Of a stretch of DNA of 64,000 nucleotides, positions 8,386 through 17,621 are shown piece after piece. The stretch comes from Thermomonas brevis (lineage in GTDB: Bacteria > Pseudomonadota > Gammaproteobacteria > Xanthomonadales > Xanthomonadaceae). Position numbers and translations under genes: made by a program. Positions within the stretch are counted from its first letter, which is position 1; each line of letters starts with the position of its first letter. The stretch is from contig NZ_CP060711.1 in assembly GCF_014395425.1 (NCBI RefSeq), positions 2,418,001 to 2,482,000 on the forward strand. Reading direction: 5' to 3'. Below the pieces are notes generated by a model. It did not search any database, was not told where the DNA came from, and worked only from the letters and a program-made list of their open reading frames with translations.

Positions 8386-8888
8386 GCGCCGCTCCCATGG
8401 GCGATGTGGTCACCATCCGCCTGGCCAAGGAGAACATGAAGTTCTCCGCCGCCCACTTCACCATCTTCAACGCGACCGAGCGCGAACGCCTGCACGGCCA
8501 CAACTTCCGCGTCGAGGCCGACATCGAGGCGCGCATGCTCGGCAACGGCATGTGCTTCGACTACGGCATCTACAAGGACCGGATCGTCGCGCTGTGTCGC
8601 GAATTGAACGAGTGGACGATCCTGCCGACGCGCTCGCCTCACCTGCGCATCGAGGAAGCCGGCGAGCACGTGTACGCGCAGTTCGACGGCCAGCGCATCC
8701 CGTTCCTGCGCGGCGACGTGCTGCTGCTGCCGATCGAGAACGCGACGCTGGAGGAGTTCGCGCACTGGTTCCTGCTGCGGCTGGGCGAGGACCGCGAGGC
8801 GCTGCGCGCGCACGGCATCACCGCCATCGAGGTGCGGGTGTTCTCCGGGCCGGGGCAGAGCGCCGGCCGGCGCATGGGGTTCGACTGA
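8382..8888 (+). CDS. 6-pyruvoyl-tetrahydropterin synthase/QueD-like protein
   Basis: 168 residues, one tunnel-fold (T-fold) PTPS domain. The three zinc histidines can be placed at FSAAHF and LHGHNF. The CFDYGIYKDRIVAL segment corresponds to the family's D-F/Y-x-x-L/I-K helix. The C-terminal glutamate of the pterin anchor is likely in ITAIEVRVFSG. The usual catalytic cysteine of QueD and PTPS between strands is not evident where expected, so the exact reaction (QueD, PTPS-II, PTPS-III type) is open. It overlaps the upstream SDR (ATGA) and the downstream midA-like gene (TGATG). Confidence 0.8.
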   Translation: MSAAPMGDVVTIRLAKENMKFSAAHFTIFNATERERLHGHNFRVEADIEARMLGNGMCFDYGIYKDRIVALCRELNEWTILPTRSPHLRIEEAGEHVYAQFDGQRIPFLRGDVLLLPIENATLEEFAHWFLLRLGEDREALRAHGITAIEVRVFSGPGQSAGRRMGFD

Positions 8889-10078
8889 TGACCGCGTCCA
8901 CGCTGCCCGCGCCGTCCGCCGACGCGCAGGCGCACAGCGCGCACCTGCGCGAAGTGATCCAGGAAACCATCATCGCGGCCGGCGGACGCATTCCGTTCTG
9001 GAAGTTCATGGAGCTGGCGCTGTACGCGCCGGGGCTGGGCTACTACAGCGCCGGCGCGCACAAGTTCGGGCCGGGCGGCGATTTCACCACCGCGCCGGAA
9101 CGCTCGCCGCTGTTCTCCGCCTGCGTGGCCGACGCGCTGACGCCAGCGCTGCGGCAGGCCGGCAAGGGCGCGATCTTCATGGAACTGGGCGGCGGCAGCG
9201 GCGCGTTCGCCGAAGCCTGCTTGGAGAAATTGCAGGCCAACGGCGTGCTGCCGGCGCGCTACGCCATCCTCGAACCCAGCGCCGACCTGCGCCAGCGCCA
9301 GCGCGAGCGCCTGCAGGCGCGCCTGGCGCCGGAGCTGTTCGCCCGCGTCGAATGGCTGGACGGCCCGATCGATCAGCCGTGGGACGGCGTGCTGTTCGCC
9401 AACGAGGTGATCGATGCGCTGCCGACGCCGCGCTTCGTCGTTCGCGCCGGCGAGGTGCTGGAAGAATGCGTGGCGCTCGACGGCGAAGGCCGTTTCGTGC
9501 GTGCCGAACAGCCCGTCGATCCGCTGCTGTCCGCCGCCGTGCGCCGCATCGAAGCGCAGCTGCCTGAACCGTTCGCCGACGGCTACCGCAGCGAGGCATT
9601 GGCGCAATTGCCTTACTGGCTGCAGGCCGTGATCGGTGGCCTGCGCAACGGCGCGCTGCTTCTGATCGACTACGGCTACGCGCGCGGCGAGTACTACCTG
9701 CCCGAGCGCCGCGACGGCACCCTGCGCGCGTTCCGCCAGCACCACCTCATCGACGACGTGTTCGCCTGGCCGGGGTTGCAGGACATCACCGCCTCGGTGG
9801 ATTTCACCGCGCTGGCGGAGGCCGGCGTGGGCGCGGGCTTCGAGTTTTCCGGCTACTGCTCGCAGGCCAGCTTCCTGCTCGGCAACGGTTTGCAGGACAA
9901 CCTGCTGGCGCTGGAAGCGCAGACCGCGGACGATGCCGCGCGCCACAACCTGCGCCAGCAGGCCAAGGCGCTGACCCTGCCCAGCGAGATGGGCGAGCGC
10001 TTCCAGGCGATCGGCTTCCAGCGCGGCGTCGAACTGGACGCGGCCTTCCTGGTCGGCGACCTGAGCCATCGCCTGTGA
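8888..10078 (+). CDS. MidA/NDUFAF7-family SAM-dependent methyltransferase
   Basis: 396 residues. The protein has the MidA (DUF185) layout: N-terminal IPFWKFMELALYAPGLGYYS, where the PxYG-like text is typical, the SAM-binding glycine-rich loop FMELGGGSGAFAEA, an acidic FANEVIDALPTPRF motif, and LLLIDYGYARGEYY toward the C-terminus. The mitochondrial homologue methylates an arginine in a complex I subunit; the bacterial target is not established. No signal peptide. Start chosen because ATG overlaps the previous stop. The next gene (VanZ-like) starts inside its last codons (GTGA). Confidence 0.9.
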   Translation: MTASTLPAPSADAQAHSAHLREVIQETIIAAGGRIPFWKFMELALYAPGLGYYSAGAHKFGPGGDFTTAPERSPLFSACVADALTPALRQAGKGAIFMELGGGSGAFAEACLEKLQANGVLPARYAILEPSADLRQRQRERLQARLAPELFARVEWLDGPIDQPWDGVLFANEVIDALPTPRFVVRAGEVLEECVALDGEGRFVRAEQPVDPLLSAAVRRIEAQLPEPFADGYRSEALAQLPYWLQAVIGGLRNGALLLIDYGYARGEYYLPERRDGTLRAFRQHHLIDDVFAWPGLQDITASVDFTALAEAGVGAGFEFSGYCSQASFLLGNGLQDNLLALEAQTADDAARHNLRQQAKALTLPSEMGERFQAIGFQRGVELDAAFLVGDLSHRL

Positions 10079-10476
10079 GCCGGCGCATGGGCCGTTCGCT
10101 GAAGCCGTTCAAGCGGCCGTGGCTGTGGGCCGGGTTGTGGATGCTGGCGATCGCCGTCGTCGTGATCGGTTCGCTGCTGCCGGGCAAGGACCTGCCGCCA
10201 CTGCCGGTCAGCGACAAGCTGGAACACTTCGCCGCCTATGCCGCGCTTTCCGCGGGCGCGGTGCAGCTGTTCGTGCGGCGGCTGTCGTGGGGCTTCGTCT
10301 GCGTGCTGCTGGTGCTGCTGGGGATCGGGCTGGAGTTCCTGCAGGCGAAGATGGCGCTGGGGCGGATGCTGGATCGCTACGATGCGCTGGCGAATACGTT
10401 CGGCGTATTGATCGGGCTGGCGACCGCGTTCACGCCGCTGCGCGATGCGCTGCTGCGCCTCGACCGGCGGCTCTGA
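10075..10476 (+). CDS. VanZ-like family membrane protein
   Basis: 133 residues with four membrane segments (residues ~15-37, 52-65, 68-88 and 105-120). The VanZ signature is the short polar loop SDKLEHFAAYAALS between the first two segments and the later GIGLEFLQAKM..R..DRYDALANTFGVLIG. VanZ-type proteins are found widely; their function is uncertain apart from low-level teicoplanin resistance in enterococci. The GTG start overlaps the previous stop; an ATG four codons later is also possible. Last gene of the folB operon by spacing. Confidence 0.85.
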   Translation: MSRRMGRSLKPFKRPWLWAGLWMLAIAVVVIGSLLPGKDLPPLPVSDKLEHFAAYAALSAGAVQLFVRRLSWGFVCVLLVLLGIGLEFLQAKMALGRMLDRYDALANTFGVLIGLATAFTPLRDALLRLDRRL

Positions 10477-10501
10477 CGGACACACACCAACGGGGGAAAC
10501 G

Positions 10502-11563
10502 ATGGGGCAGGCGACGGACACGGTGAAGGCAGGCGCGGCGCGGCGCTTCGCCTCGGTCGACGCGCTGCGCGGCTGGGCGGTGGCTTTGATGCTGCTGGTC
10601 AACTATCCGGGCAGCTGGGCGCACGTGTACGCGCCACTGGAGCATTCCGAATGGAACGGCTTCACGCCCACCGACCTGATCTTCCCCAACTTCCTGTTCG
10701 TGGTCGGCGTGTCGATCGCGCTGGGCCTGCGGCCGGGCGCGCCGCTGTCGAAGATCTGGCTGCGCGCGCTGCGGCTGGTGGCGGTCGGCATGCTGCTCTA
10801 CCTCGTGGCGATGTGGGGCTACGACAAGGACGCGTTCCGTCCGTGGGGCGTCTTGCAGCGCATCGGTCTGTGCTACGGCGTGGCCGCCACGCTGGCGCTG
10901 CGGCTGTCACCGCGCGCGCAGTGGGGCGCGATCGCCGCGATCCTGCTGGGCTACTGGGCGCTGCTGGCGGCGACCGGCGGCTATGCGCCGCTGGACAACC
11001 TCACCAGCCGGATCGACACGTGGATGCTGGGCGCGCACGCCTACCAGTTCGATGCCGCCAGCGGACGCGGCCACGACCCCGAAGGCCTGCTCAGCACACT
11101 GCCGGCCATCGCCACCACCTTGATCGGTGCGCGCGCCGGCGCATGGCTGCGCGAGCGTGGGGCGCGGCAGTTGCTGGTCGCGGGCGTCGCGGCGCTGGCG
11201 CTGGGCTGGCTGTGGTCGCTGGCGATGCCGTGGAACAAGAACCTGTGGACCTCGTCCTACGTGGTCTATGCGGCCGGCTGGTCGTTTTTGCTGCTGGCGC
11301 TGTGCCACGCATTGTTCGACCTGCGCGGCTGGCCGCCGTTCGGGCGCAGCATGGGCATCAACGCGATCACCGCCTACGCCGGCTCGTGGCTGATGGCCTG
11401 CGTGCTGGAGAAGTTCGGCCTGTTCGGTGCGGCCTATGCGCAGGCGGCGGCGCTGCTGGGCGAGGGCAAGCTGGCTTCGCTGGCGGTGGCCGTTGTGTTC
11501 GTCGCGTTCTGGTGGGGCTTGATGTGGGCGATGGAGAAGAAGGGCTGGCGGGTGACGATCTGA
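10502..11563 (+). CDS. Heparan-alpha-glucosaminide N-acetyltransferase-like membrane protein
   Basis: 353 residues with about ten membrane segments. The N-terminal SVDALRGWAVALMLLVNYPG and TDLIFPNFLFVVGVSIALGL match the DUF5009/HGSNAT-YeiB superfamily of membrane acyltransferases, which carry acetyl groups across the membrane to sugars or other acceptors. Toward the end SMGINAITAYAGSWLMACVL is also typical. The substrate is unknown; cell-wall or exopolysaccharide sugars are plausible. A strong GGGGGA sequence precedes the ATG. The gene converges on the CCA-adding enzyme gene, with a palindromic repeat between them. Confidence 0.85.
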   Translation: MGQATDTVKAGAARRFASVDALRGWAVALMLLVNYPGSWAHVYAPLEHSEWNGFTPTDLIFPNFLFVVGVSIALGLRPGAPLSKIWLRALRLVAVGMLLYLVAMWGYDKDAFRPWGVLQRIGLCYGVAATLALRLSPRAQWGAIAAILLGYWALLAATGGYAPLDNLTSRIDTWMLGAHAYQFDAASGRGHDPEGLLSTLPAIATTLIGARAGAWLRERGARQLLVAGVAALALGWLWSLAMPWNKNLWTSSYVVYAAGWSFLLLALCHALFDLRGWPPFGRSMGINAITAYAGSWLMACVLEKFGLFGAAYAQAAALLGEGKLASLAVAVVFVAFWWGLMWAMEKKGWRVTI

Positions 11564-11575
11564 CCGAAGCGTTCT

Positions 11576-11752
11576 GATGCGGATCAGAGCGGATGAACGC
11601 GGATCGGCTTTGACGGATGGACGCGAATCGAATTCGATTTGCGAGAGCGCACCTCAGGGATGCAATACTCTCGTCGCGATCCAGATCACGCCCCCAAGGC
11701 GCGCTCCTGAGTGGAACGATTTATCCGCGCTCATCCGCTCTGATCCGTGTCC
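11576..11752. repeat. Palindromic repeat family B, copy 1 (arms about 24 bp)
   Basis: Arms GGATCAGAGCGGATGAACGC.. at 11581-11604 and its complement at 11723-11746 differ at one base in 24. A perfect 14-bp palindrome AATCGAATTCGATT lies inside at 11626-11639. The right arm runs into the 3' end of the CCA-adding enzyme gene and provides its stop codon. The GACGCGGAT / CGGATCAGAGC wording recurs at 38890-38969 and 50533-50576 and in fragments near 21376 and 60358. Confidence 0.75.
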
Positions 11753-12999
11753 AAGTTCCCGGCCTTTGCAGTGGCGATGGCGGCAAGCCGCGCCTTGCGC
11801 AGCGCCTCGCCGAACGCCGGGCCGGTGATGCCCTGCGCGGCGATGGCGTCGCCGCGCACCGCCATCGCCGCCGCGTGCAGGCGGCGCAGCGTGTTCGCCT
11901 GCGGATAATCCGTGTCGGCCAGGCCCGCGCGGCCGCGCGCGTCGGCTTCGCAGACGGTGGCGAGCTGGTCGATGCGGGCGGGCTTGCGGAAGCCGTCGCA
12001 GCGGGCGATCAGTTCGTGCACGGTCGCCGGCTTCAGTTCCGCGATGCGGTGGACGTTGAGATGCTCGCGGCTGGCGATCACCGCCAGCTCGCGATGTTCG
12101 TTCGGCACCTTCAGGCGCTGGCTCATCGCGATGGCGGGGGCGACGCCGCGCATCTCGTGCATCAGGTGCCGCGGCAGCACGTCGGCCGGCGTCAGCGCCT
12201 TGCCGAGGTCGTGGCACAGCGCCGCGTAGCCAATCAGATCGTCGCCGGGGGCGAGCCGCGCCGCCATGTCGCAGACCAGTTCGCAATGGATGCCGGTATC
12301 GACTTCCGGGTGGTAATCCGCGCGCTGCGGCACGCCGTACAGCGCATCGACTTCCGGCAGCACCGCGCGCAAGGCATCGGCTTCGCGCAGCGTGCGCAGA
12401 AAGGCGGCGGGCGAGGCGCAGCGCAGCGCCTTCGCCAGTTCCTGCCAGACCCGCTCCGGCACCAGCTCGGCCAGTTCGCCGCTGCCGGCCATCTCGCGCA
12501 TCAGCGCCAGCGTTTCCGGCGCGACGCGGAAACCCAGCGGCGCCAGCCGGGCCATGAAGCGCGCCGCGCGCAGCACCCGCAGGGGATCCTCGACGAAGGC
12601 GTCGCCGACGTGGCGCAGCACGCGCGCCTCGATGTCGCGCGCGCCGCCGAACGGATCGGCCAGCGTTCCGTCCTGTGCCTGCGCGATCGCGTTGATGGTG
12701 AAGTCGCGGCGGCGCAGGTCATCCTCCAGCGTCACCGACGGATCGGCGTGCACCACGAAGCCGGTGTAGCCTCGCCCGGACTTGCGCTCGGTGCGCGCCA
12801 GCGCGTGCTCCTCGCCGGTATCGGGATGCAGGAACACCGGGAAGTCGCGGCCGACCTGGCGGTAGCCGGCATCGAGCATTTGCCGCGCCGTGGCGCCGAC
12901 CACCACGAAATCGCGGTCGCCCGGCGGCAGGCCGAGCAGCGCGTCGCGCACGGCGCCACCGACGAGGTAGGTCTTCGCGGTGTCGGGAAGCGCGGTCAT
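11731..12999 (-). CDS. cca: Multifunctional CCA tRNA nucleotidyltransferase
   Basis: 422 residues, the size of the bacterial enzyme with an added HD domain. It adds or repairs the 3'-CCA end of tRNA. The nucleotidyltransferase core shows [13 protein letters not shown], the catalytic [10 protein letters not shown] pair of acids, [16 protein letters not shown] and [15 protein letters not shown]. The HD phosphohydrolase domain has [13 protein letters not shown] with its metal-binding HD. The last eight residues and the stop codon come from repeat family B, so the C-terminus has been extended or replaced by that element. It converges on the acyltransferase gene. Confidence 0.97.
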   Translation of the reverse strand: MTALPDTAKTYLVGGAVRDALLGLPPGDRDFVVVGATARQMLDAGYRQVGRDFPVFLHPDTGEEHALARTERKSGRGYTGFVVHADPSVTLEDDLRRRDFTINAIAQAQDGTLADPFGGARDIEARVLRHVGDAFVEDPLRVLRAARFMARLAPLGFRVAPETLALMREMAGSGELAELVPERVWQELAKALRCASPAAFLRTLREADALRAVLPEVDALYGVPQRADYHPEVDTGIHCELVCDMAARLAPGDDLIGYAALCHDLGKALTPADVLPRHLMHEMRGVAPAIAMSQRLKVPNEHRELAVIASREHLNVHRIAELKPATVHELIARCDGFRKPARIDQLATVCEADARGRAGLADTDYPQANTLRRLHAAAMAVRGDAIAAQGITGPAFGEALRKARLAAIATAKAGNLDTDQSG

Positions 13000-13021
13000 G
13001 GGGGGATGATGCCCGAGCGCG

Positions 13022-15109
13022 TCACCTGCCGCGCTTCGCGGGCTGTGCCGCCGCCGGAGCCGCTGGCGCGACGGACGCCGCGGGCGGTTCCGCCGGGCAG
13101 GCGAACGGCTTGCGCGACCCGCCGGTGAGGCCCTGCATGCGGTCGGTCAGGCGCAGCGCGTCGCCGTTGAGGCGCCAGTCGTACACGGTGCTGAAGCTGA
13201 GCACGCGCGCCACGTATTCGCGGGTTTCCTTGTAGCTGATGGTTTCGATCCAGAAGTCCGGATCCATCGCCGGGCGCTGCGACATCCAGCGGTTCAGCGG
13301 GGTCGGGCCGGCGTTGTAGCCGGCGATGACCTGGTAGGGCTTGCCGCCGTAGCGATCCATCAGCTGCCGCAGGTAGGCGCTGCCGATGGCGATGTTGGCG
13401 TCGGCATCGAACAGGGTGTCGCCGCCGCTCCACGGCTGGCCGATCTTCGCGGCGATCGCCGCGCCGGTGGCCGGCACGACCTGCATCAGCCCGCGTGCGT
13501 CGGCGCCGGAGCGCGCGTTGGGGTCGAACACGCTTTCGGCGCGGATCTCGGCGGCCACCCAGGCCGGATCGAGGTTGTTGCGCGCGGCCTCGCGGCGGAT
13601 CGCGGCGTCGTGGTGCAGCGGGAAGCGCAGCCGGTACAGGCGCTGCTCCTCGGGATAGCGCTTGCCGCCGACGTTGACCAGGCCGAACACGGCGCGGTCG
13701 AACCAGCCGTTGTCCTGCGCCACTTCCACCGCCAGCCGGCGTTGTTCGTCGCCGAAGCGCGCCAGCGCGGCATTCCATTCGCGCGCGGCCCAGCCCTTGC
13801 GGTCGAGCTGGAACAGCTGCAGGGCGCGGACGATGTTCGGGTCGCGGGCGATGGCCTGCTTGGCCGCCGGCGCCGAGGCGGGCTGCCACGGGCACAGCGC
13901 GTACGGCTGGCCGAGGCGGTCGGCGGCGAGGAAGCCGTGGAAGTCGGGCTTGCGCGCGGCCTGCGCGTACAGCGCTTTCGCGCCGGCCGCGTCGCCGGTC
14001 AATTCGCTGGTGCGCGCGGCGAAGTACAGCCAGCGCGAATCGTTGCGCTGCGCGTCCGGCATGCGCCTGATCGCGGCCAGCGCGGCGGCCCAGTCGCCGC
14101 GCGACAGCGCTTCGCGCACGCGCCATTCTTGCAGGCTGTCGTCGTAGGCCGAGACGGGCACGTTGGCGAGGCGGCGTGCGGAATCGGGCAGGTAGGACGC
14201 CACCGTCCACAGCGCGATTTGGTACAGCACGCGGCCGTTCTCGTCGTCGCCGAACGTCAGCGCCTTCGCAACAACGGGCAGCAGCGCTTCGGCGCGATCC
14301 GGGTCGGCTTTCGCGAGCTTCGCCAGCGCGGTGGAGGCGACCAGCCGGCTGCGTGGCGTGCTCGGCCAGGTGGCGACGTCGGCTGCAGGCGCGTCGAGGT
14401 AAGCCGCGTACAGCGTCGCCTGCGCCGCATCCGCCGGTGCGGAGAAGCCGCGCGCGATGCTGCGCATCACGCCGGTCTGCGCGCCGGCGGCGGCCTTGTC
14501 GTAGCGTTCCCAGCGCAGCGCGTCGGTGAGGCCGCCCTGCGCGGCCAGCAGCGCGAACGGCGCGTCGCACTGCGCGGGCAGCGAACTGCCGCTGCTGCGC
14601 CACAGCGCCTGCGCGTCGGTGGTCCATTGCGCATCGGCGCGGTTCATCGCCATCAGCGCCTGCAGCCGCAGGCAGCGCAGTGCGGCATCGTCGATGCCGG
14701 AATCCCAGTTGGCGAGGAACGCCTGCCATTCGTTGCGCCGCGCCAGCGCGTTGAGCCAGTCGCTGCGGAACGGCGCGGCCACCGGTTCGCCCTTGCGCGT
14801 CGCGAGGAAGGCGTTGCCGCGCGCAACCGGCAGCGTGTCGAACTGCGTGCGCAGCGCGGCGTATTCCAGCCAGCCGGCCAGCGGCTGGCTGCGGAAGCCG
14901 GCCAGCGCCACGTCGTCCAGCCCGCCGCGGGCGGCGGCGTCGAACGCGGCCTTCAGCGCGGGATCGGGCGGCGCGATCTTCGTCGGCGCCGCCGCGATCA
15001 GTGGTACGGATGGCGACGCGGACGGCGGGGCCGACTGCGCGCGGACGGTGGCGGGAACGCAGGCCAGCAGCGGCAATGCGAGCAGCAGCGAGGGAGCGAA
15101 CTTGTGCAT
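13022..15109 (-). CDS. slt: Soluble lytic murein transglycosylase (Slt70-like)
   Basis: 695 residues with a signal peptide ([24 protein letters not shown]). The long middle is the alpha-superhelical U and L domains of Slt70. The C-terminal SLT lysozyme-like domain has the catalytic glutamate in [17 protein letters not shown], then [28 protein letters not shown] and [13 protein letters not shown]. It cleaves the peptidoglycan glycan strand to 1,6-anhydro-muropeptides in the periplasm. The cysteine in the signal peptide is not followed by a good lipobox +2, so a soluble form is more likely. A start seven codons further out is possible. The tail is Ala/Pro rich. Confidence 0.95.
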   Translation of the reverse strand: MHKFAPSLLLALPLLACVPATVRAQSAPPSASPSVPLIAAAPTKIAPPDPALKAAFDAAARGGLDDVALAGFRSQPLAGWLEYAALRTQFDTLPVARGNAFLATRKGEPVAAPFRSDWLNALARRNEWQAFLANWDSGIDDAALRCLRLQALMAMNRADAQWTTDAQALWRSSGSSLPAQCDAPFALLAAQGGLTDALRWERYDKAAAGAQTGVMRSIARGFSAPADAAQATLYAAYLDAPAADVATWPSTPRSRLVASTALAKLAKADPDRAEALLPVVAKALTFGDDENGRVLYQIALWTVASYLPDSARRLANVPVSAYDDSLQEWRVREALSRGDWAAALAAIRRMPDAQRNDSRWLYFAARTSELTGDAAGAKALYAQAARKPDFHGFLAADRLGQPYALCPWQPASAPAAKQAIARDPNIVRALQLFQLDRKGWAAREWNAALARFGDEQRRLAVEVAQDNGWFDRAVFGLVNVGGKRYPEEQRLYRLRFPLHHDAAIRREAARNNLDPAWVAAEIRAESVFDPNARSGADARGLMQVVPATGAAIAAKIGQPWSGGDTLFDADANIAIGSAYLRQLMDRYGGKPYQVIAGYNAGPTPLNRWMSQRPAMDPDFWIETISYKETREYVARVLSFSTVYDWRLNGDALRLTDRMQGLTGGSRKPFACPAEPPAASVAPAAPAAAQPAKRGR

Positions 15110-15158
15110 CGTTCGACTATAGCCGAGCATCCATGAACGACTTTTTCGATGGCGTGCG

Positions 15159-15962
15159 ATGTCCGCTCTGTTGCTCTATCTGGCGCTGGGCGCCTGTGCC
15201 GGCGTGCTCGCCGGGCTGTTGGGGATCGGCGGCGGACTGGTGCTGGTCGGCGCGCTGGCGTGGCTGCTGCCGACGCAGGGCGTGCCGGCGGAGGCGGCGA
15301 TGCATGCGGCGCTGGCGAGTTCGCTGGCCAGCATCGTGCTGACCGCGGCGTCCTCGGCGCGCGCGCACCACCGGCGCGGCAGCGTGCTGTGGCCGACGGT
15401 GGCGTGGATGGTGCCGGGCGTGCTGCTGGGCGGCTGGCTGGGCAGCCGCTTCGCGATCGCGCTGGACGACGGTGTGCTGCGTTGGTGCGTGGCCGGCTAC
15501 TGCTTCCTGGTCGCGGCGCAGATGCTGCTGTCGAAGCCGCGGGCCGGCGGCGATGGCGCGCTGGCGCCGCGCGGGCCGGGCTACACGCTGGCCGGCGGCG
15601 GCATCGGCATCGTGTCCGCGATCGTCGGCATCGGCGGCGGCAGCCTGACCGTGCCGCTGCTGGTCTGGCGCGGGGTGGCGCCGGTGCGGGCGGTGGGCAC
15701 GTCGTCGGCCTGCGGCATCTTCATCGGCCTGGGCAGCGCGCTGGGCTACGCATTGCAGGCGCCGGCGGGCGCGCTGCCGCTGGCCGGCGCGGTGGGTTAC
15801 GTCTACCTGCCGGCGGCGATCGGGGTGGCGGTGGCGTCGGTGCTGGCCGCGCCGTACGGCACGCGGCTGGCGCACGCGCTCAGCGGGCCGTCGTTGAAGC
15901 GGGTGTTCGCGGGCTTCCTGCTGCTGGTCGGCAGCGCGTTCGCGTACAGCGCGCTGCGGTAG
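15159..15962 (+). CDS. TauE/SafE-family sulfite exporter-like permease
   Basis: 267 residues with eight or so membrane segments arranged as two repeats. Each repeat begins with a glycine-rich motif: GLLGIGGGLVLVGAL near the start and GIVSAIVGIGGGSLTVPLLV in the middle. This is the mark of TauE/SafE (DUF81) proteins, thought to move sulfoacetate, sulfite or other organic anions across the inner membrane. It stands alone, diverging from slt and converging on the next gene, so context does not name a substrate. Confidence 0.93.
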   Translation: MSALLLYLALGACAGVLAGLLGIGGGLVLVGALAWLLPTQGVPAEAAMHAALASSLASIVLTAASSARAHHRRGSVLWPTVAWMVPGVLLGGWLGSRFAIALDDGVLRWCVAGYCFLVAAQMLLSKPRAGGDGALAPRGPGYTLAGGGIGIVSAIVGIGGGSLTVPLLVWRGVAPVRAVGTSSACGIFIGLGSALGYALQAPAGALPLAGAVGYVYLPAAIGVAVASVLAAPYGTRLAHALSGPSLKRVFAGFLLLVGSAFAYSALR

Positions 15963-15973
15963 CACGCGACGCC

Positions 15974-16732
15974 TTACTTGAAGGCGAGCTCCGGCACGTC
16001 CAGTTCCACCGACAGCGCCAGGTGGTCGGACTGCGCGGCCGGCATCGCCTGCATCGCGGTCACCGGCAGCGCCGGCGTCACCAGCATGTGGTCGATGGCG
16101 CGCTGCGGCCGCCAGGACGGGAAGGTGGGCACGCAGCGGTCCGGCGGCTGCAGCTTGGTCTTGCGGTACAGCGTCTGCATCTCCGGCTGCTCCGGATCGC
16201 AGTTGAAGTCGCCCATCAGCACCGCGTGCGGCAGGTCGGCGAGCAGGTCGGCGATGAAGTCGATCTGCGAGCGCCGCGACTGGCTGCCCAGCGAGAGGTG
16301 CGCCACCGCGACGGTCAGCGCGTTGCGGCCGTCGCCGAAGCTGGCGGTGAGCACGCCGCGTCCGCGCACCCGGCCCGGCAGCGGGTGGTCTTCGACCAGC
16401 CGCGGTTCCAGCTTGCTGAGCAGGCCGTTGGCGCTGGAGGCCACGCCGCCGACGCGGCGGTTGGGCTGGTGGCTCCAGTAGGCGAAGCCGGCGCGCTCGG
16501 CCAGGTAGTGGGTCTGGTTGGTGAAGCCGGAGCGCAGGCTGCCGGGATCGGCTTCCTGCAGGCCGACGATGTCGTGCCGGCCGGCGAGTTCGGCGATGGT
16601 GTCCAGCGCGCCGCGCTTGTTGCCCGCCGGCAGCACGTGCGACCAGCTGCGCGCCACGTAGTCGTGGTAGCCGCGCGTGCTGGAGCCGGCCTGGATGTTC
16701 GCGCTCAGCAGGCGCAGCCGGCGTCTGTCCAT
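15974..16732 (-). CDS. Endonuclease/exonuclease/phosphatase-family protein
   Basis: 252 residues, one EEP domain with no signal peptide. Catalytic signatures in order: LLSANIQAG (metal-binding Asn), VGLQEAD (Glu), VAHLSLGSQSRRSQ (His), LMGDFNCDPE (Asp and Asn) and SDHLALSVEL (final Asp-His pair). Family members include phosphodiesterases, sphingomyelinase-like and nuclease enzymes, so the substrate is not predictable. It is the last of a minus-strand run with two dsbA-type genes and a cytochrome c4 gene, 10 bases after the previous stop. Confidence 0.93.
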   Translation of the reverse strand: MDRRRLRLLSANIQAGSSTRGYHDYVARSWSHVLPAGNKRGALDTIAELAGRHDIVGLQEADPGSLRSGFTNQTHYLAERAGFAYWSHQPNRRVGGVASSANGLLSKLEPRLVEDHPLPGRVRGRGVLTASFGDGRNALTVAVAHLSLGSQSRRSQIDFIADLLADLPHAVLMGDFNCDPEQPEMQTLYRKTKLQPPDRCVPTFPSWRPQRAIDHMLVTPALPVTAMQAMPAAQSDHLALSVELDVPELAFK

Positions 16733-16742
16733 GGGCGTGCGA

Positions 16743-17603
16743 TCAGGGCTTCGGCGCTTCCGTGCCGGTGGCCGGCGCGGGTTCGGCGGGCGCGGCGGCC
16801 GGCGCCGATGCGGCCAGCTTGGCGCGCTCCGCCACGATCAGCTGGTTGATGATGCGGAACATGTCGTCCACCGTCTTGCCCTTGACCCGGTACCTGCCGG
16901 CGATCAGGAAGGTCGGCGTCTGCATCTGGTCGCCCGCGAACGCGTCGGTCATGTACTGGCGGGCGCGGTTGATCTTGGCCGCCACCGCGAAGCTCTGCAT
17001 GCTGGACAGGAACTGGTTGGGATCGACGCCGTAGTTGGCGTAGAACGCGGCGATGTCTTCCGGCTTGTCCATGCCGCGCTCGCCCTTGAGCGTGTTGTCG
17101 ATGTGGATGGCGCGGAACATGGCGTCGTGGGTCTTGTCCACCAGGCCCATCGCGTCGGCGGCGTAGAACGCCTTGGCGTAGTTGTCCCAGGGGCCGCCGA
17201 ACGCGGCCGGGACGTAGACGAAGTGCACGTCCGGCGGCAGCTTGGCCTTCATCGCCGCGACCGTGGGCTGCACGGCGGCGCAGAACGGGCAGACGTAGCC
17301 GAACAGCTCGACCACCTCGATCTTGCCGGGCGGCGTGTCGAAGGGCTGGCCGTTCGGGATCGCCACGTAGTCGGTGCCTTCCACCGGCGGCGGCGCCTTG
17401 GCGGCGGCTTCGGCGGCGGCCTTCACCGCGGCTTCGGCCTGCGCGGCGCGCTGCGGGTCTTCGGCGCTGGCCTCCTTGGCGGGTGCGATGGCGGTGGCGG
17501 ACGCGGCGGCATCGGCGGCGGTCACCGGGGCCGGCGCATCGTTCTTGCAGGCCGCCAGCGGCAGCAGGGCGAGCAGGAGCAGGACGTGGCGCGAGACAGT
17601 CAT
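16743..17603 (-). CDS. DsbA-family thiol:disulfide oxidoreductase, lipoprotein form
   Basis: 286 residues. A lipoprotein signal peptide ends LLPLAAC with the lipid-bearing cysteine at position 19, followed by an Ala-rich tether of about 50 residues that would hold the enzyme off the membrane. The thioredoxin fold has the active site CPFC (C105, C108) after VELFGYV and a cis-proline loop QTPTFLIAGRY. An alanine- and proline-rich tail ends the protein. It would oxidise cysteines of exported proteins. It lies 18 bases after a second DsbA gene of similar build, so the two form a tandem pair. Confidence 0.95.
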   Translation of the reverse strand: MTVSRHVLLLLALLPLAACKNDAPAPVTAADAAASATAIAPAKEASAEDPQRAAQAEAAVKAAAEAAAKAPPPVEGTDYVAIPNGQPFDTPPGKIEVVELFGYVCPFCAAVQPTVAAMKAKLPPDVHFVYVPAAFGGPWDNYAKAFYAADAMGLVDKTHDAMFRAIHIDNTLKGERGMDKPEDIAAFYANYGVDPNQFLSSMQSFAVAAKINRARQYMTDAFAGDQMQTPTFLIAGRYRVKGKTVDDMFRIINQLIVAERAKLAASAPAAAPAEPAPATGTEAPKP

Positions 17604-17621
17604 GGCGGTTTTCGTCGGTCG

